Assembly: GCA_902787065.1 (NCBI GenBank)
Contig: CADAFA010000007.1
Coordinates: forward strand, 1 to 22,045
DNA length: 22,045 nt
Source of the DNA: an uncultured Elusimicrobium sp.
GTDB lineage: Bacteria; Elusimicrobiota; Elusimicrobia; Elusimicrobiales; Elusimicrobiaceae
Reading direction: 5' to 3'
The notes beneath the pieces were generated by a model. That model was not told where the DNA came from, ran no database searches, and saw only the letters and a list, made by a program, of their open reading frames with translations. Below, in pieces: positions 1 through 7,410 of the stretch (positions within the stretch are counted from its first letter, which is position 1; each line of letters starts with the position of its first letter). The translations under genes were made by a program, and so were the position numbers.

Positions 1-66
1 CAAGTATTTTTGAGGAAAGTTCACAAAAATTTCAGGGTTCAGATCCGTAGCGTGCAAGAATAATTT

Positions 67-199
67 CGCGCCGCGATGCAGATTTAAGATGATTTTTTAT
101 TTTTATCTGACGACGTGTACAGAGAAGAATGGGAGCGTAGCGACTCTCGGTACTCTAGGAAGATAAAAATAAAAAAGGGCTTAAATATGCAAGCGCGTT
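67..199. repeat. Nested imperfect inverted repeat (about 130 nt)
   Basis: The two arms contain a perfect 16-bp match, 93-108 (ending TTTTTATCT) against 161-176 (starting AGATAAAAA). Outside it, 78-88 pairs with 180-190 with one mismatch, and CGCG-rich ends at 67-75 and about 192-198 pair in part. Inside the 52-nt centre a second stem pairs 117-125 with 145-153 with one mismatch. The block is more GC-rich at its tips and centre than its surroundings and has no convincing reading frame. It lies downstream of the diguanylate cyclase gene and could be a 3' processing or termination structure, or a copy of a dispersed palindromic element. The rest of 1-249 shows nothing else I can name. Confidence 0.6.
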
Positions 200-249
200 T
201 TGCGCGTTTGAAAACACAGTGCGGAACAATAACACGTTAAATAAAAGTC

Positions 250-1716
250 TTATTTCTTGCGGATTTCCTCATATAAAGTATAAAACCCGCGGCCGCCTTG
301 CTTAACATGATACAGGGCATCATCAGCACACTTAAACAGTTCATCTACATCTTCGCTGTCTGTCGGGTAAACCGCTATACCCTGGCTGATGGAAAGTTTA
401 ACATCTTTACCGCCGCTTAGATTGGAAGGTATTTCAATTTCCTTAACCCTCTTTAAAAGACGGGCGGAAATATGCCTTGCTTCTTCCCCTGAAGTACGCG
501 GAAGGAGGATAACCATTTCATCCCCGCCGTAGCGGCAAGGAATATCGGTTTGGCGCAAACTGCTTTTTATAACATTACTGACTGCTTTTAAAGCGGCATC
601 ACCAAAAAGATGCCCATAAGTATCATTGATTTGTTTAAAGTGGTCAATATCTAAAAGTATTAAAGAAAACATTAAGTTAAACCGTTTTGAACGGTAAACT
701 TCCTGCGCTAAATTTTCTTTAAAAAACCGTCTTAAAGCTAGGCCTGTTAAATCATCATAATTGGAAAGTTCCTGCACTTTTTCAAACAAGCGAGCATTAT
801 CAATAGCCAAAGCAATTTGCTGGGAAAATTGTTTTAAAGATAAAACTTCTTCCTTCTTTATCGGCTTTCTGGAAAGAACATTATCAAAACACATAAAACC
901 CAAATTTTTACCCTGAACTGAAAGGGGTATCATCAGGCGGATATCGGAATTCGAAGCCTCATCTGTAAGCTCTTTTTTAATATTTTCCCTTATTTCCAAA
1001 GTCTTAAACTCACCGGATAAATCTACTGAATAACCTTCTGTTATTTCATTAGTTTTAGGGTCACATAAATATAAAGAAGTTCTGTCAAATCTAAAAGTAT
1101 CTTGAATACTCAAAAGTATTTCCTGTAAACTATCACTTAAACGTAGGGAGGTCGCGAAAACCGTTGTTAATTTATTCATAGCCTCAGCGCGTTTTAATTG
1201 CGCGCTGTGGTACATATCAACTTCGGTTAAATTTATGCGCGAAGACAGTTCCCTGGCAAGTTCAATTAAAACCTCCTTTTCATCTTGTGTAAAAGGGGTA
1301 TTCTTTTTAAGCCTTTCAATACGCAAAACACCTAAAGAATCTGACATCGTTTTGCCGCTTTTTATCGTCTTAATACTATTTTGAGGACTTCGCCATTTAA
1401 GTAAAACATATACGGCAGGATAATCAAGCGAAGGACTGTCTATAATACCATCTTGTAAAAGTTTTATAGTTTCAGGCGAATCTTTATCAACAAAAATATC
1501 TTCTTGTAAACTGTAAGATTTTTTGCCTTCACTCATTATTTTAAGGGACAAAACTGACTTTTTATTAACCCAATCATAGTAAAAAACCCTGTCTGCACCG
1601 ATATAATCTTCTATCAAAGGCATAGCATTTGAAAGCAAAGAAAATACATCCCCGAAATGTTTGGAAAGTGCCTGGTAAAAAGAATAAAGCAAAGCGGTTC
1701 TTTTATTTGTTTCCAT
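250..1716 (-). CDS. GAF-domain diguanylate cyclase (GGDEF)
   Basis: A 488-residue cytoplasmic protein predicted to condense two GTP into c-di-GMP under control of N-terminal sensor domains. Residues about 1-165 look like one GAF-type domain and about 175-315 like a second (LKRAEAMNKLTTVFATS onwards). The GGDEF domain fills about 325-485, with DDLTGL at its start, DIDHFKQINDTYGH for metal and nucleotide binding, and the signature RYGGDEM at 395-401. The last signature residue is Met instead of Phe, while the Gly-Gly-Asp-Glu core is intact. An RxxD inhibitory site (RQTD, 388-391) sits exactly five residues before the signature, so c-di-GMP product inhibition is likely. There is no signal peptide or membrane segment. 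I chose the ATG at 1714-1716 because AAGGA lies five bases upstream and it follows the previous stop by one base; an ATG at 1750-1752 would add 12 residues and overlap the upstream gene. It is the last gene of its operon. Confidence 0.9.
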   Translation of the reverse strand: METNKRTALLYSFYQALSKHFGDVFSLLSNAMPLIEDYIGADRVFYYDWVNKKSVLSLKIMSEGKKSYSLQEDIFVDKDSPETIKLLQDGIIDSPSLDYPAVYVLLKWRSPQNSIKTIKSGKTMSDSLGVLRIERLKKNTPFTQDEKEVLIELARELSSRINLTEVDMYHSAQLKRAEAMNKLTTVFATSLRLSDSLQEILLSIQDTFRFDRTSLYLCDPKTNEITEGYSVDLSGEFKTLEIRENIKKELTDEASNSDIRLMIPLSVQGKNLGFMCFDNVLSRKPIKKEEVLSLKQFSQQIALAIDNARLFEKVQELSNYDDLTGLALRRFFKENLAQEVYRSKRFNLMFSLILLDIDHFKQINDTYGHLFGDAALKAVSNVIKSSLRQTDIPCRYGGDEMVILLPRTSGEEARHISARLLKRVKEIEIPSNLSGGKDVKLSISQGIAVYPTDSEDVDELFKCADDALYHVKQGGRGFYTLYEEIRKK

Positions 1717-1717
1717 A

Positions 1718-2920
1718 TTAATCCTTATAAAGGCGGAGTATTTCCTGTACATCTCTATCCGCCTTTTTGAGTTCTTGTTTTAAAAGCTGCGGTGTATATT
1801 TGCGCATCAAAATTGCGCTTGAAACTGCACCCATTAAATTAGCCATAATTTCCATTACCGCACCTGTAACTATATGATTTGGCAAGGTGCGGGCTGAGGC
1901 TATAATATTTGTATATTTACGCACCCTTTCAGGTGAAGCCAAAAGAAAATTTTCAAAAGCACCGTCAAAGGAAGGAAAGGCTTCTATTTTAGAGGCATAA
2001 GCTATTTGCGTTTCCGGTTTAGTAAGCCATTTTAACAAAGTATAAGCATTTTTATTTTCTTTGCTTTTTCTTAAAATACCTAGGTTTATAGCACCTAAAT
2101 AGTTTACATATTGGACCCCTGTTCTCGGTATTGGTAAAGTTTGGACTTTAAATTTTGCGCCCTCAAACATAGAAATATTTTGCCTGCGCGTAATAATCAA
2201 ACTTGATTTGCCTGCGGAAATATTACCGATTGAACTGCGTTCCCTTAAAATCGGCATATAACCTTTGAGAGCCAAATCAATAAAACTTTGCATACCTTCC
2301 TGGAAAGCGGTGTTGCTTAGGCCTGAATGTTCCAAATCTTTTGAAAATAAATAAGCCCCCTTGCTCCATAAACAGGGCAAGACACATCTGTGGGAAAGGG
2401 AACCGCGCCAATCACTGTTTTGCAGGGGGTAATAATCATCAACATCATTAAAATAATGCCTAAGTTCTTTACAAATATCTAGCAAACCCTGCCAAGTAGA
2501 AAGGGCTTCTTCCGGTTTATCCGTAATTGCTTTTAAATGGTCTTCCCGATAATGCAGGGCAGTAATATCAAGCCACCAAGGTAAAGAATAAATTTCTTTC
2601 GTATCATTTAAAAAACAGTGAGAACGAAGAGGATCAAGCACTTGGGAAACATTAATATCTTTATCAAATTTATGTAAAGGTTCAAGCAAGCGGGCCGTTG
2701 CTAAAATAGAAGTCCAATAATGAGGGAAGGCCATTAAATCAGGGCAACCTTCTTTACCAATATCATGTTTTAAGGTGAAAATCTTATTCCACAAAGCGCG
2801 CCTGTTGATTACCTGTACTTCCAAATTTATATCAGGGTGTTGTTGGCGGAAATCTTTTAAGATTTCCTCCATAACTTCTGAAGTTTCTAACCCGCTGTCG
2901 GGAAGCATCCAAAAAATCAT
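1718..2920 (-). CDS. Family 1 solute-binding-protein homologue lacking a signal peptide
   Basis: A 400-residue protein with the fold signature of extracellular family 1 (sugar-type) ABC binding proteins. It opens with IFWMLPDSG, followed by EILKDFRQQHPDINLEVQVI. Near residue 60 it has CPDLMAFPHYW. Around 276-310 it has the late helix block LGAINLGILRKSKENKNAY then LLKWLTKPETQ. The family is normally exported, with a signal or lipoprotein leader of about 20-30 residues. Here Met1 sits directly at the start of the mature domain, and an in-frame TAA at 2921-2923 lies immediately before the ATG, so no leader can be added. No permease or ATPase gene lies nearby. The start overlaps the tsaD stop as ATGA (translational coupling), and the cyclase gene follows at a distance of one base. 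I infer a cytoplasmic binding protein, possibly a sensor partner of the cyclase. Family assignment is fairly sure; the role is a guess. Confidence 0.78.
   Translation of the reverse strand: MIFWMLPDSGLETSEVMEEILKDFRQQHPDINLEVQVINRRALWNKIFTLKHDIGKEGCPDLMAFPHYWTSILATARLLEPLHKFDKDINVSQVLDPLRSHCFLNDTKEIYSLPWWLDITALHYREDHLKAITDKPEEALSTWQGLLDICKELRHYFNDVDDYYPLQNSDWRGSLSHRCVLPCLWSKGAYLFSKDLEHSGLSNTAFQEGMQSFIDLALKGYMPILRERSSIGNISAGKSSLIITRRQNISMFEGAKFKVQTLPIPRTGVQYVNYLGAINLGILRKSKENKNAYTLLKWLTKPETQIAYASKIEAFPSFDGAFENFLLASPERVRKYTNIIASARTLPNHIVTGAVMEIMANLMGAVSSAILMRKYTPQLLKQELKKADRDVQEILRLYKD
1722..1726 (-). promoter_or_regulatory. Ribosome binding site deciding the cyclase start
   Basis: AAGGA on the minus strand, five bases before the ATG at 1714-1716. 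It favours this start over the ATG at 1750-1752, which would overlap the upstream gene by 35 bases. Confidence 0.5.
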
Positions 2921-3930
2921 TTACTTATCCAACTCCTTAAAGGCATATTTGGGTTTATTTTTATACTTTTATTTATTTTAGCATAATTTATCTTATGAAA
3001 AGCACATAAAGCAAGCATGGCGGCATTATCAGAGGTTAACCCCCGACCTGCAAAACACACCTTGTAACCGAGTTTTTTGCCTTCGTCCGTCATTTTATTT
3101 TGTAATTTTTTATTTGCACAAACCCCGCCGCCAATAACTATATTTTTTATACCGTATTTTTTAGCGGCACTCAAAGTTTTGTAGACCAAAGTATCTGTAA
3201 CAGCCTCTTCAAAAGCTAAGCAGATATCTGCAGGATTATAATCTTTATGATCCCTCAAATAATAACTTACTGCCGTTTTAATTCCGCTAAAAGAAAATTC
3301 AAAATTTCCTTTCATAAAAGGCCTAGGAAATTTAATTGCACCGAGTTTCCCCTTCAAAGCCAAGGCCGAAACTTGAGGCCCGCCGGGATAAGGCAATTTT
3401 AGCAATTTAGCAACTTTATCAAAAGCTTCACCTGCGGCATCATCACGCGTTTTACCAAGAAGTTTATATTTACCGTAACCACTAACTTTCCAAAGTTCCG
3501 TATGCCCACCTGAAACTATTAAAGAAATTAAAGGGAATTCAAGCGGTTTATTTACTAAATTACCCTCAAATTCAGCCGCATAAAGATGGCCTTCCAAATG
3601 GTTGACACCAATAACAGGGACATTATATAAAGCACCTAAAGTTTCTGCCGCAACACGCCCCACCAAAAGCCCGCCCGGTAAACCGGGGCCGTTTGCAAAA
3701 GCAATAGTTGTCGGTATAATTTGTTTTTCTTTTAAAGCAGTGCTTACAACGCTTGCTACTTTTGCGGCATGCGCACGGCTTGCAAGTTCAGGCACGACAC
3801 CGGCATATTTTTTATGCAAATCAATTTGTGTGTAAATGACATTTGAAAGCAACTCCCTCCCATCTTTTAAGACGGAAGCGGAAGTTTCATCACAAGTCGT
3901 TTCAATTGCTAAAATATAACTGCTTTGCAC
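2917..3930 (-). CDS. tsaD: tRNA N6-threonylcarbamoyladenosine transferase TsaD
   Basis: The catalytic subunit that moves the threonylcarbamoyl group from TC-AMP onto A37 of ANN-decoding tRNAs; it works in the cytoplasm with TsaB and TsaE. Numbering from the GTG start, the protein has 337 residues, the usual length. It shows the ASKHA-fold start LAIETTCDETS (7-17), PELASRAH (47-54), the metal site HLEGH (111-115), SGGHT (140-144), DDAAGEAFDK (163-172), GGGVCAN (267-273) and SDNAAM (300-305), so all core motifs are present. A TTG 54 bases upstream stays in frame but would add a basic stretch lying inside the preceding gene. The GTG at 3928-3930 has AAGAGG six bases upstream and starts one base after the previous stop, so I prefer it. 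The stop overlaps the next start as ATGA. Confidence 0.95.
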   Translation of the reverse strand: MQSSYILAIETTCDETSASVLKDGRELLSNVIYTQIDLHKKYAGVVPELASRAHAAKVASVVSTALKEKQIIPTTIAFANGPGLPGGLLVGRVAAETLGALYNVPVIGVNHLEGHLYAAEFEGNLVNKPLEFPLISLIVSGGHTELWKVSGYGKYKLLGKTRDDAAGEAFDKVAKLLKLPYPGGPQVSALALKGKLGAIKFPRPFMKGNFEFSFSGIKTAVSYYLRDHKDYNPADICLAFEEAVTDTLVYKTLSAAKKYGIKNIVIGGGVCANKKLQNKMTDEGKKLGYKVCFAGRGLTSDNAAMLALCAFHKINYAKINKSIKINPNMPLRSWISK

Positions 3931-3931
3931 A

Positions 3932-4278
3932 CTAAGCCTCTTTTGCTTTTTCCTCTTTGGCATCCTGGGCCTTAATTTCATCAATATTCAAAGCACCCAA
4001 AACTTTGCGCGCTTTTAAAATTTCAACAGCGCGGTTTAATTGTTCATCTTTAATTTCTTTCCCTTCAGTATTAGCTGTTTTTTTAGAAGGTGAATAAATC
4101 ATTGTAGTTCTTTGCAGCATAGCGGATTTTGAGGTAGCTAAATCAAAATCTATCACGATATCAGGGAGTATTCCACCGGTATTAGGGCCTTTCTTTTTAA
4201 AATTTCTGTGTATCATACGTCCTAAAGGCGTATAATATTTCGCTACTGTCAGTTTTAAAGCAGAGCCATCTTCAAGGG
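3932..4278 (-). pseudogene. 3' remnant of S41 C-terminal processing peptidase (C-terminal part)
   Basis: Reading the minus strand from about 4278 gives, in one open frame, PLEDGSALKLTVAKYYTPLGR followed by the Met of a 94-codon open frame (3932-4216). The combined stretch is the typical C-terminal end of CtpA/Prc family S41 peptidases: the dGsalklT.a.yyTP.Gr block, then ILPDIVIDFD and the terminal helix DEQLNRAVEILKARK. The 94-residue frame could be mistaken for a small independent gene, but its first residues continue the peptidase and it has no good ribosome binding site of its own. It lies in a different frame from the upstream part, which ends at 4255. No stop interrupts the remnant, so the damage seems recent or limited to one event. 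Its end sets the position of the tsaD start. Confidence 0.8.
3937..3942 (-). promoter_or_regulatory. Ribosome binding site deciding the tsaD start
   Basis: AAGAGG on the minus strand, six bases before GTG 3928-3930. It lies in the last codons of the peptidase remnant, so tsaD translation can start right after that frame ends. It supports GTG over the upstream in-frame TTG at 3982-3984. Confidence 0.55.
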
Positions 4279-5133
4279 TGCAATAGGTAAATCCGGATAC
4301 AAAGCCTTATCACCGCTTTTATATTCTTTAAAATAAGCCTCTTTTCTACCTTTAGTATAAACGATAAGTTTATTTTCCCCGATGAACATTTTGGCTAAAT
4401 CAATAGCGCTGTCTAAAGTCCCCCCCGGGTTAAAACGGAGGTCCAAAATAAGGCTTTCCATACCTTGTTTTTTAAGGTTTTCCAAAGCATTTTTTACATC
4501 AGCAACCGTGTGACCGGAAAAATCTTCAATATAAATGTAGCCGATATTATTTTCAAGCATTTTCGGATATACAATTTGCGGGATAATTCTTGCCTTTTTC
4601 AAAGTAAATTTTTTGGTTATTTCTTTGCCCTTTTTATCTTTGCGTTTGATGATAAGGGTAACTTTTTCACCGACGGTACCACGCATCATATCTATTGCAT
4701 CATTGGAAGAAATATCTTTTATAAGTTTATCATCTATTTGGATGATTTCATCCCCCGGTTCAATACCTGCTTTATAGGCCGGGCTGTCCGGCAAAGGCGT
4801 AACTACAAAAAGCTCCCCTTCTTTACCGATTAAGCGTATACCCAGACCGCCAAATTCCCCGCGGGTTTCTTCTTTGATACGTTTTGTATTTGTAATATTT
4901 ATAAATTCGGAAAATTCATCTAAATTATTTACCATACCGTATAAGGCATTGGTGATTAATTCTTTGGGCTGGGTTTCTTCCACGTAACTATCTTCAATTT
5001 TTGCCATTACATCAACCATGATTTTGAGCTGGTCAAGCCCGCTGTCTACCCCTGAATAAGCAAAAGGGAACAAACTGCCCACAAAAAATGCAGCAATTAT
5101 AAAAATAACATATTTATTTACTTTTCTTTTCAT
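4255..5133 (-). pseudogene. ctpA: 5' part of S41 C-terminal processing peptidase, catalytic core deleted and frameshifted
   Basis: A 292-codon frame. It has a signal anchor (about 7-27), a PDZ domain (about 93-180; RGEFGGLGIRL, PGDEIIQIDD) and the start of the S41 domain (GYIYIEDFSG 198-207; DLRFNPGG 231-238). Homology stops at Ala285 (LPIA). In the family, LPIA is followed by some 45-50 residues carrying the nucleophile motif (gSASASEi) and the catalytic lysine (tfGKgsvQ). Here LPIA runs straight into bases that encode the later PLEDGSALKL block, in the wrong frame, and stops after seven codons. Both the Ser and the Lys are therefore missing and the rest is out of frame. A 4276-4281 junction explains this with one deletion not divisible by three. 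The product, if made, would be an inactive PDZ protein. It is the first gene of the tsaD operon. An assembly error is the main alternative. Confidence 0.85.
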
Positions 5134-5156
5134 ATTGCACCTCTATTAAGACCTCT

Positions 5157-5185
5157 ACTATACATTTTAACAAATTTGAGGTAAA
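5157..5185 (-). promoter_or_regulatory. Probable promoter of the peptidase-remnant/tsaD operon
   Basis: On the minus strand, TTTACC (5180-5185), a 17-base spacer and TATAGT (5157-5162), 23 bases before the ATG at 5131-5133. Four of six -35 and five of six -10 bases match the sigma-70 consensus. It lies just past a terminator, as expected at an operon boundary. Confidence 0.45.
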
Positions 5186-5188
5186 AGC

Positions 5189-5222
5189 AAAATACCCGCA
5201 CTTCATATAGTACGGGTATTTT
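5189..5222 (-). terminator. Intrinsic terminator after the 310-residue secreted protein gene
   Basis: A perfect 10-bp stem, AAAATACCCG (5189-5198) against CGGGTATTTT (5213-5222), with a 14-base loop that can add three more pairs after a mismatch. On the minus strand the stem runs into TTTTGCTTTT. It lies 15 bases after the stop of the gene at 5238. Confidence 0.8.
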
Positions 5223-5237
5223 GAGAATAAATGTATA

Positions 5238-6170
5238 CTAATTTGCTTCCGCTCTTAAGCGTTCGGCTAAATTATGGATATAATCAGCCCTAGCCTCAGT
5301 AGTTAAGTCGTGCCAATCTATTGTTTGAGTATATAAACGGGCTTTCATATTTTCTATACTGGGATTAAGTGAAATATAATATTCAATATCTACCGCATCG
5401 TATAAAAGTTGTGCACAATCTGCACTTTTATTATAAAACATTTCTGAGTCACTTGCCCTTTTATTAAACAAAGCTAAATTTGAAAAAGGGTTAACAAGAA
5501 AAGCTGCTATTAACTCTTCAGAAAATAAAGAAGGATTAAACACTGGTTTTGACGGGCTTGCAAATAAAAACATAAGAAACATAGAAATTGCTCCGGCAAT
5601 AGCACCGGATATAAGAATACCGGTCATACCTGCACCCATTTCATTTGCCATATATGCTAAAATCATACCGATTATCAATCCTCCACAGATATCACCTACA
5701 ATATATGAGTAATAAAGGCTTCTTTCTTCATCTGACTTTTTAATTTCCTCTAATAAAACTGTATAAAAAGCTACCTGTTCTTTTTCTTTTTGAGTTTTAA
5801 AGCCGTCATATCTGCTGTCTGTTTTTATTCTTTGTTTGGCTTCTTCTTTTAAAAATTCAACATATCTTTCATATTCTTCCACATCAGGTTCTATATTTTG
5901 TTTTGAAAATTCTTGCAAATTTTGTTCATAATTTTTGCGTGATGTTGCATAGCGTTCTTTTATGGTTTTAACATCGGGGATACCTTCATAAATTATTGGC
6001 TTTACTTTAGCAATTTCTGCAGTAACAGAAGAACTTATTTGCCGTTTAAGTTCATTAAATTGCTGTTTGTCCAAACTTGCAGCAAAATCTGCGGCTTGTA
6101 AAACAGGCGTTGCGGTAATCATCATAATTACCGCCATTGTTAAACTGATTGTCTTATTTAGTATTTTCAT
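5238..6170 (-). CDS. Uncharacterised secreted/membrane coiled-coil protein (310 aa)
   Basis: I do not recognise a family. Residues 1-27 form a clear signal peptide (MKILNK, a hydrophobic core, then VLQA-ADF). Residues about 30-150 are highly charged and helical, probably coiled coil, with many Glu and Lys. Two hydrophobic segments follow at about 156-175 and 182-204, the second rich in Gly and Ala, then a mixed C-terminal region of about 105 residues with aromatic residues. It would sit in the inner membrane with both long ends on the same side. The gene is monocistronic, with its own promoter (6189-6217), the binding site AAGAGG before ATG, and a strong terminator. The protein at 13041 has the same plan (signal, helical stalk, late membrane segment, helical tail), but I see no clear residue identity between them. 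Confidence 0.75.
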   Translation of the reverse strand: MKILNKTISLTMAVIMMITATPVLQAADFAASLDKQQFNELKRQISSSVTAEIAKVKPIIYEGIPDVKTIKERYATSRKNYEQNLQEFSKQNIEPDVEEYERYVEFLKEEAKQRIKTDSRYDGFKTQKEKEQVAFYTVLLEEIKKSDEERSLYYSYIVGDICGGLIIGMILAYMANEMGAGMTGILISGAIAGAISMFLMFLFASPSKPVFNPSLFSEELIAAFLVNPFSNLALFNKRASDSEMFYNKSADCAQLLYDAVDIEYYISLNPSIENMKARLYTQTIDWHDLTTEARADYIHNLAERLRAEAN

Positions 6171-6188
6171 TTATTACCTCTTAAGATA

Positions 6189-6217
6189 ATTATAGTTAAC
6201 ATTATGCGTGATTTAAA
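6189..6217 (-). promoter_or_regulatory. Promoter of the 310-residue secreted protein gene
   Basis: On the minus strand, TTTAAA (6212-6217), a 17-base spacer and a perfect TATAAT (6189-6194), 18 bases before the ATG. The -35 element overlaps the end of the putative terminator of the upstream operon. Confidence 0.6.
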
Positions 6218-6245
6218 GAGTCTTTAGTCCTATATTAAAAGACCC
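6218..6245 (-). terminator. Weak terminator candidate after the envC-like gene
   Basis: On the minus strand GGGTCTTT (6238-6245) can pair with AAAGACTC (6218-6225): eight pairs including one G-U, with a 12-base loop, followed by TTTAAATC. The tail is short, so some read-through into the next gene is likely. Confidence 0.35.
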
Positions 6246-6252
6246 CAAAGAC

Positions 6253-7410
6253 CTATTTTGCTTTTAAATAAATAAGAGGATCTAATGCTTGCGTACCGGA
6301 GCGGACTTCAAAATATAAAGCTGCTTTACCTTGCCCCATGGCAGTTCCTTGCGTATCATGCCCGCAAGTGCCGATAACAGTTCCGCTTTTTACAACTTGG
6401 CCGACATAGGCCTTAATTTCCTTCAAAAAACCGTATATCGTAAAGAAACCTTGCCCATGGTCAATAATAACCACTTGCCCGTAGGAACGGAAGGCACCTG
6501 CAAATATAACTTTGCCACCCTCCACCGCTTTAACAGGTGTACCGGCAAAAGCGGATATCTTTATACCATCCCTGAATATCCAGGTTTTTAATTGCTTATT
6601 ATATTCTTTGCCGAAACGGCTTATAACTTGCCCGTTAAGCGGCCAAGGTAGAGATTTTTTAGATATACTTAAATCTTTAGTTACAACAGTTTTTTGCTTT
6701 ACGCCTTGTTTCTTTTCCGCCGCAACGCGTTGCTTTTCTGCCTGTTTTAAAAGTTTTTCCATTTGCACTGCACTGTTTTTAAGTTCATTAAGCTCTTGTT
6801 TTGCCTGTTTTAATTTTTCTCTTGCAGTCGTTAAATCTTTTTCCTTATTTTTGTGGGTAGCTACAAGTTTTTCCTGCTCAGCTTCAAGCGCAGACTGCTG
6901 GGAAAGTAAATTTTCTTTTTCCTGCTCGGTTAATTTTAAGTCTTTTTCATTTTGTTCTAAAGATTTTTGCAAATTTTTATAATAGCCTGCTTTTACGTCA
7001 AGTAAAGAATTCAACAGGAGATTTGTTGATACGGTTTTATCTGTATAAAAATCAGACTGCAAAATATTTTCTACTATAGTTGCTGTTAAAGTTTCCTGCA
7101 TCAAAGTCTGCCACATAGGCAGAGTGTTTTGCATTATTTCCCGGCGGCTTTGCAAGGAAGATGTTTTAGTTTTTACTTCCACTAAATTACTTTTTATCTT
7201 TTCCGTTTCCTGGCCAGCTTGCTTTTCTTTTTGTGTGAGATTTTTAAGTTCTTGCTCAAGTTTTTTTTGTTTTTCCTGATACTCTTTAAGTTGTTTTTCT
7301 TTTAAAGAGGCCTTTTCTCTTATACCCTGTAAATCTTCATTGGAAGTAGCGCAATAGGCTCTTCCAAAACAAAATAAAAAGCAAAAAACAGTTATTAGAA
7401 CTTTCCCCAT
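6253..7410 (-). CDS. EnvC-like murein hydrolase activator with degenerate LytM/M23 domain
   Basis: A 385-residue periplasmic protein. Residues 1-20 are a signal peptide (FCFLFCFGRAYC-AT). About 25-240 is a long coiled coil rich in Lys, Glu and Gln, and 254-385 is a LytM/M23 domain (PLNGQVISRFGKEY, GTPVKAVEGGKVIFAG, VVIIDHGQGFFTIYG). The zinc ligands of active M23 enzymes are lost: the HxxxD element reads RDGIK (His to Arg280, Asp to Lys284), and the final His-x-His reads A-L-Y (364-366). This matches EnvC, whose LytM domain does not cut peptidoglycan but activates septal amidases. The gene overlaps the FtsX-like gene by 16 bases, which supports an FtsX-EnvC partnership. It ends the operon. 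The family call is strong; the partner amidase is not in the window. Confidence 0.88.
   Translation of the reverse strand: MGKVLITVFCFLFCFGRAYCATSNEDLQGIREKASLKEKQLKEYQEKQKKLEQELKNLTQKEKQAGQETEKIKSNLVEVKTKTSSLQSRREIMQNTLPMWQTLMQETLTATIVENILQSDFYTDKTVSTNLLLNSLLDVKAGYYKNLQKSLEQNEKDLKLTEQEKENLLSQQSALEAEQEKLVATHKNKEKDLTTAREKLKQAKQELNELKNSAVQMEKLLKQAEKQRVAAEKKQGVKQKTVVTKDLSISKKSLPWPLNGQVISRFGKEYNKQLKTWIFRDGIKISAFAGTPVKAVEGGKVIFAGAFRSYGQVVIIDHGQGFFTIYGFLKEIKAYVGQVVKSGTVIGTCGHDTQGTAMGQGKAALYFEVRSGTQALDPLIYLKAK

Noticed and set aside
30..55. T-arm-like word GGTTCAGATCC, possibly part of a tRNA
   Set aside because: The loop lacks the expected A at position 58, and no acceptor, D or anticodon stems can be drawn around it.
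3932..4216. A small stand-alone 94-residue gene between tsaD and the peptidase
   Set aside because: Its first residues continue, in the same frame, a stretch upstream of its ATG that is the C-terminal end of the S41 peptidase; it has no good ribosome binding site.
4465..4833. Open plus-strand frame of 122 codons across the peptidase gene
   Set aside because: Antisense to the PDZ/S41 region, with no binding site or recognisable domain.
6512..6982. Open plus-strand frame of 156 codons rich in Ser, Phe and Cys
   Set aside because: It is the antisense shadow of the Lys/Glu-rich coiled coil of the EnvC-like protein, which naturally yields Phe/Ser-rich frames without stops.
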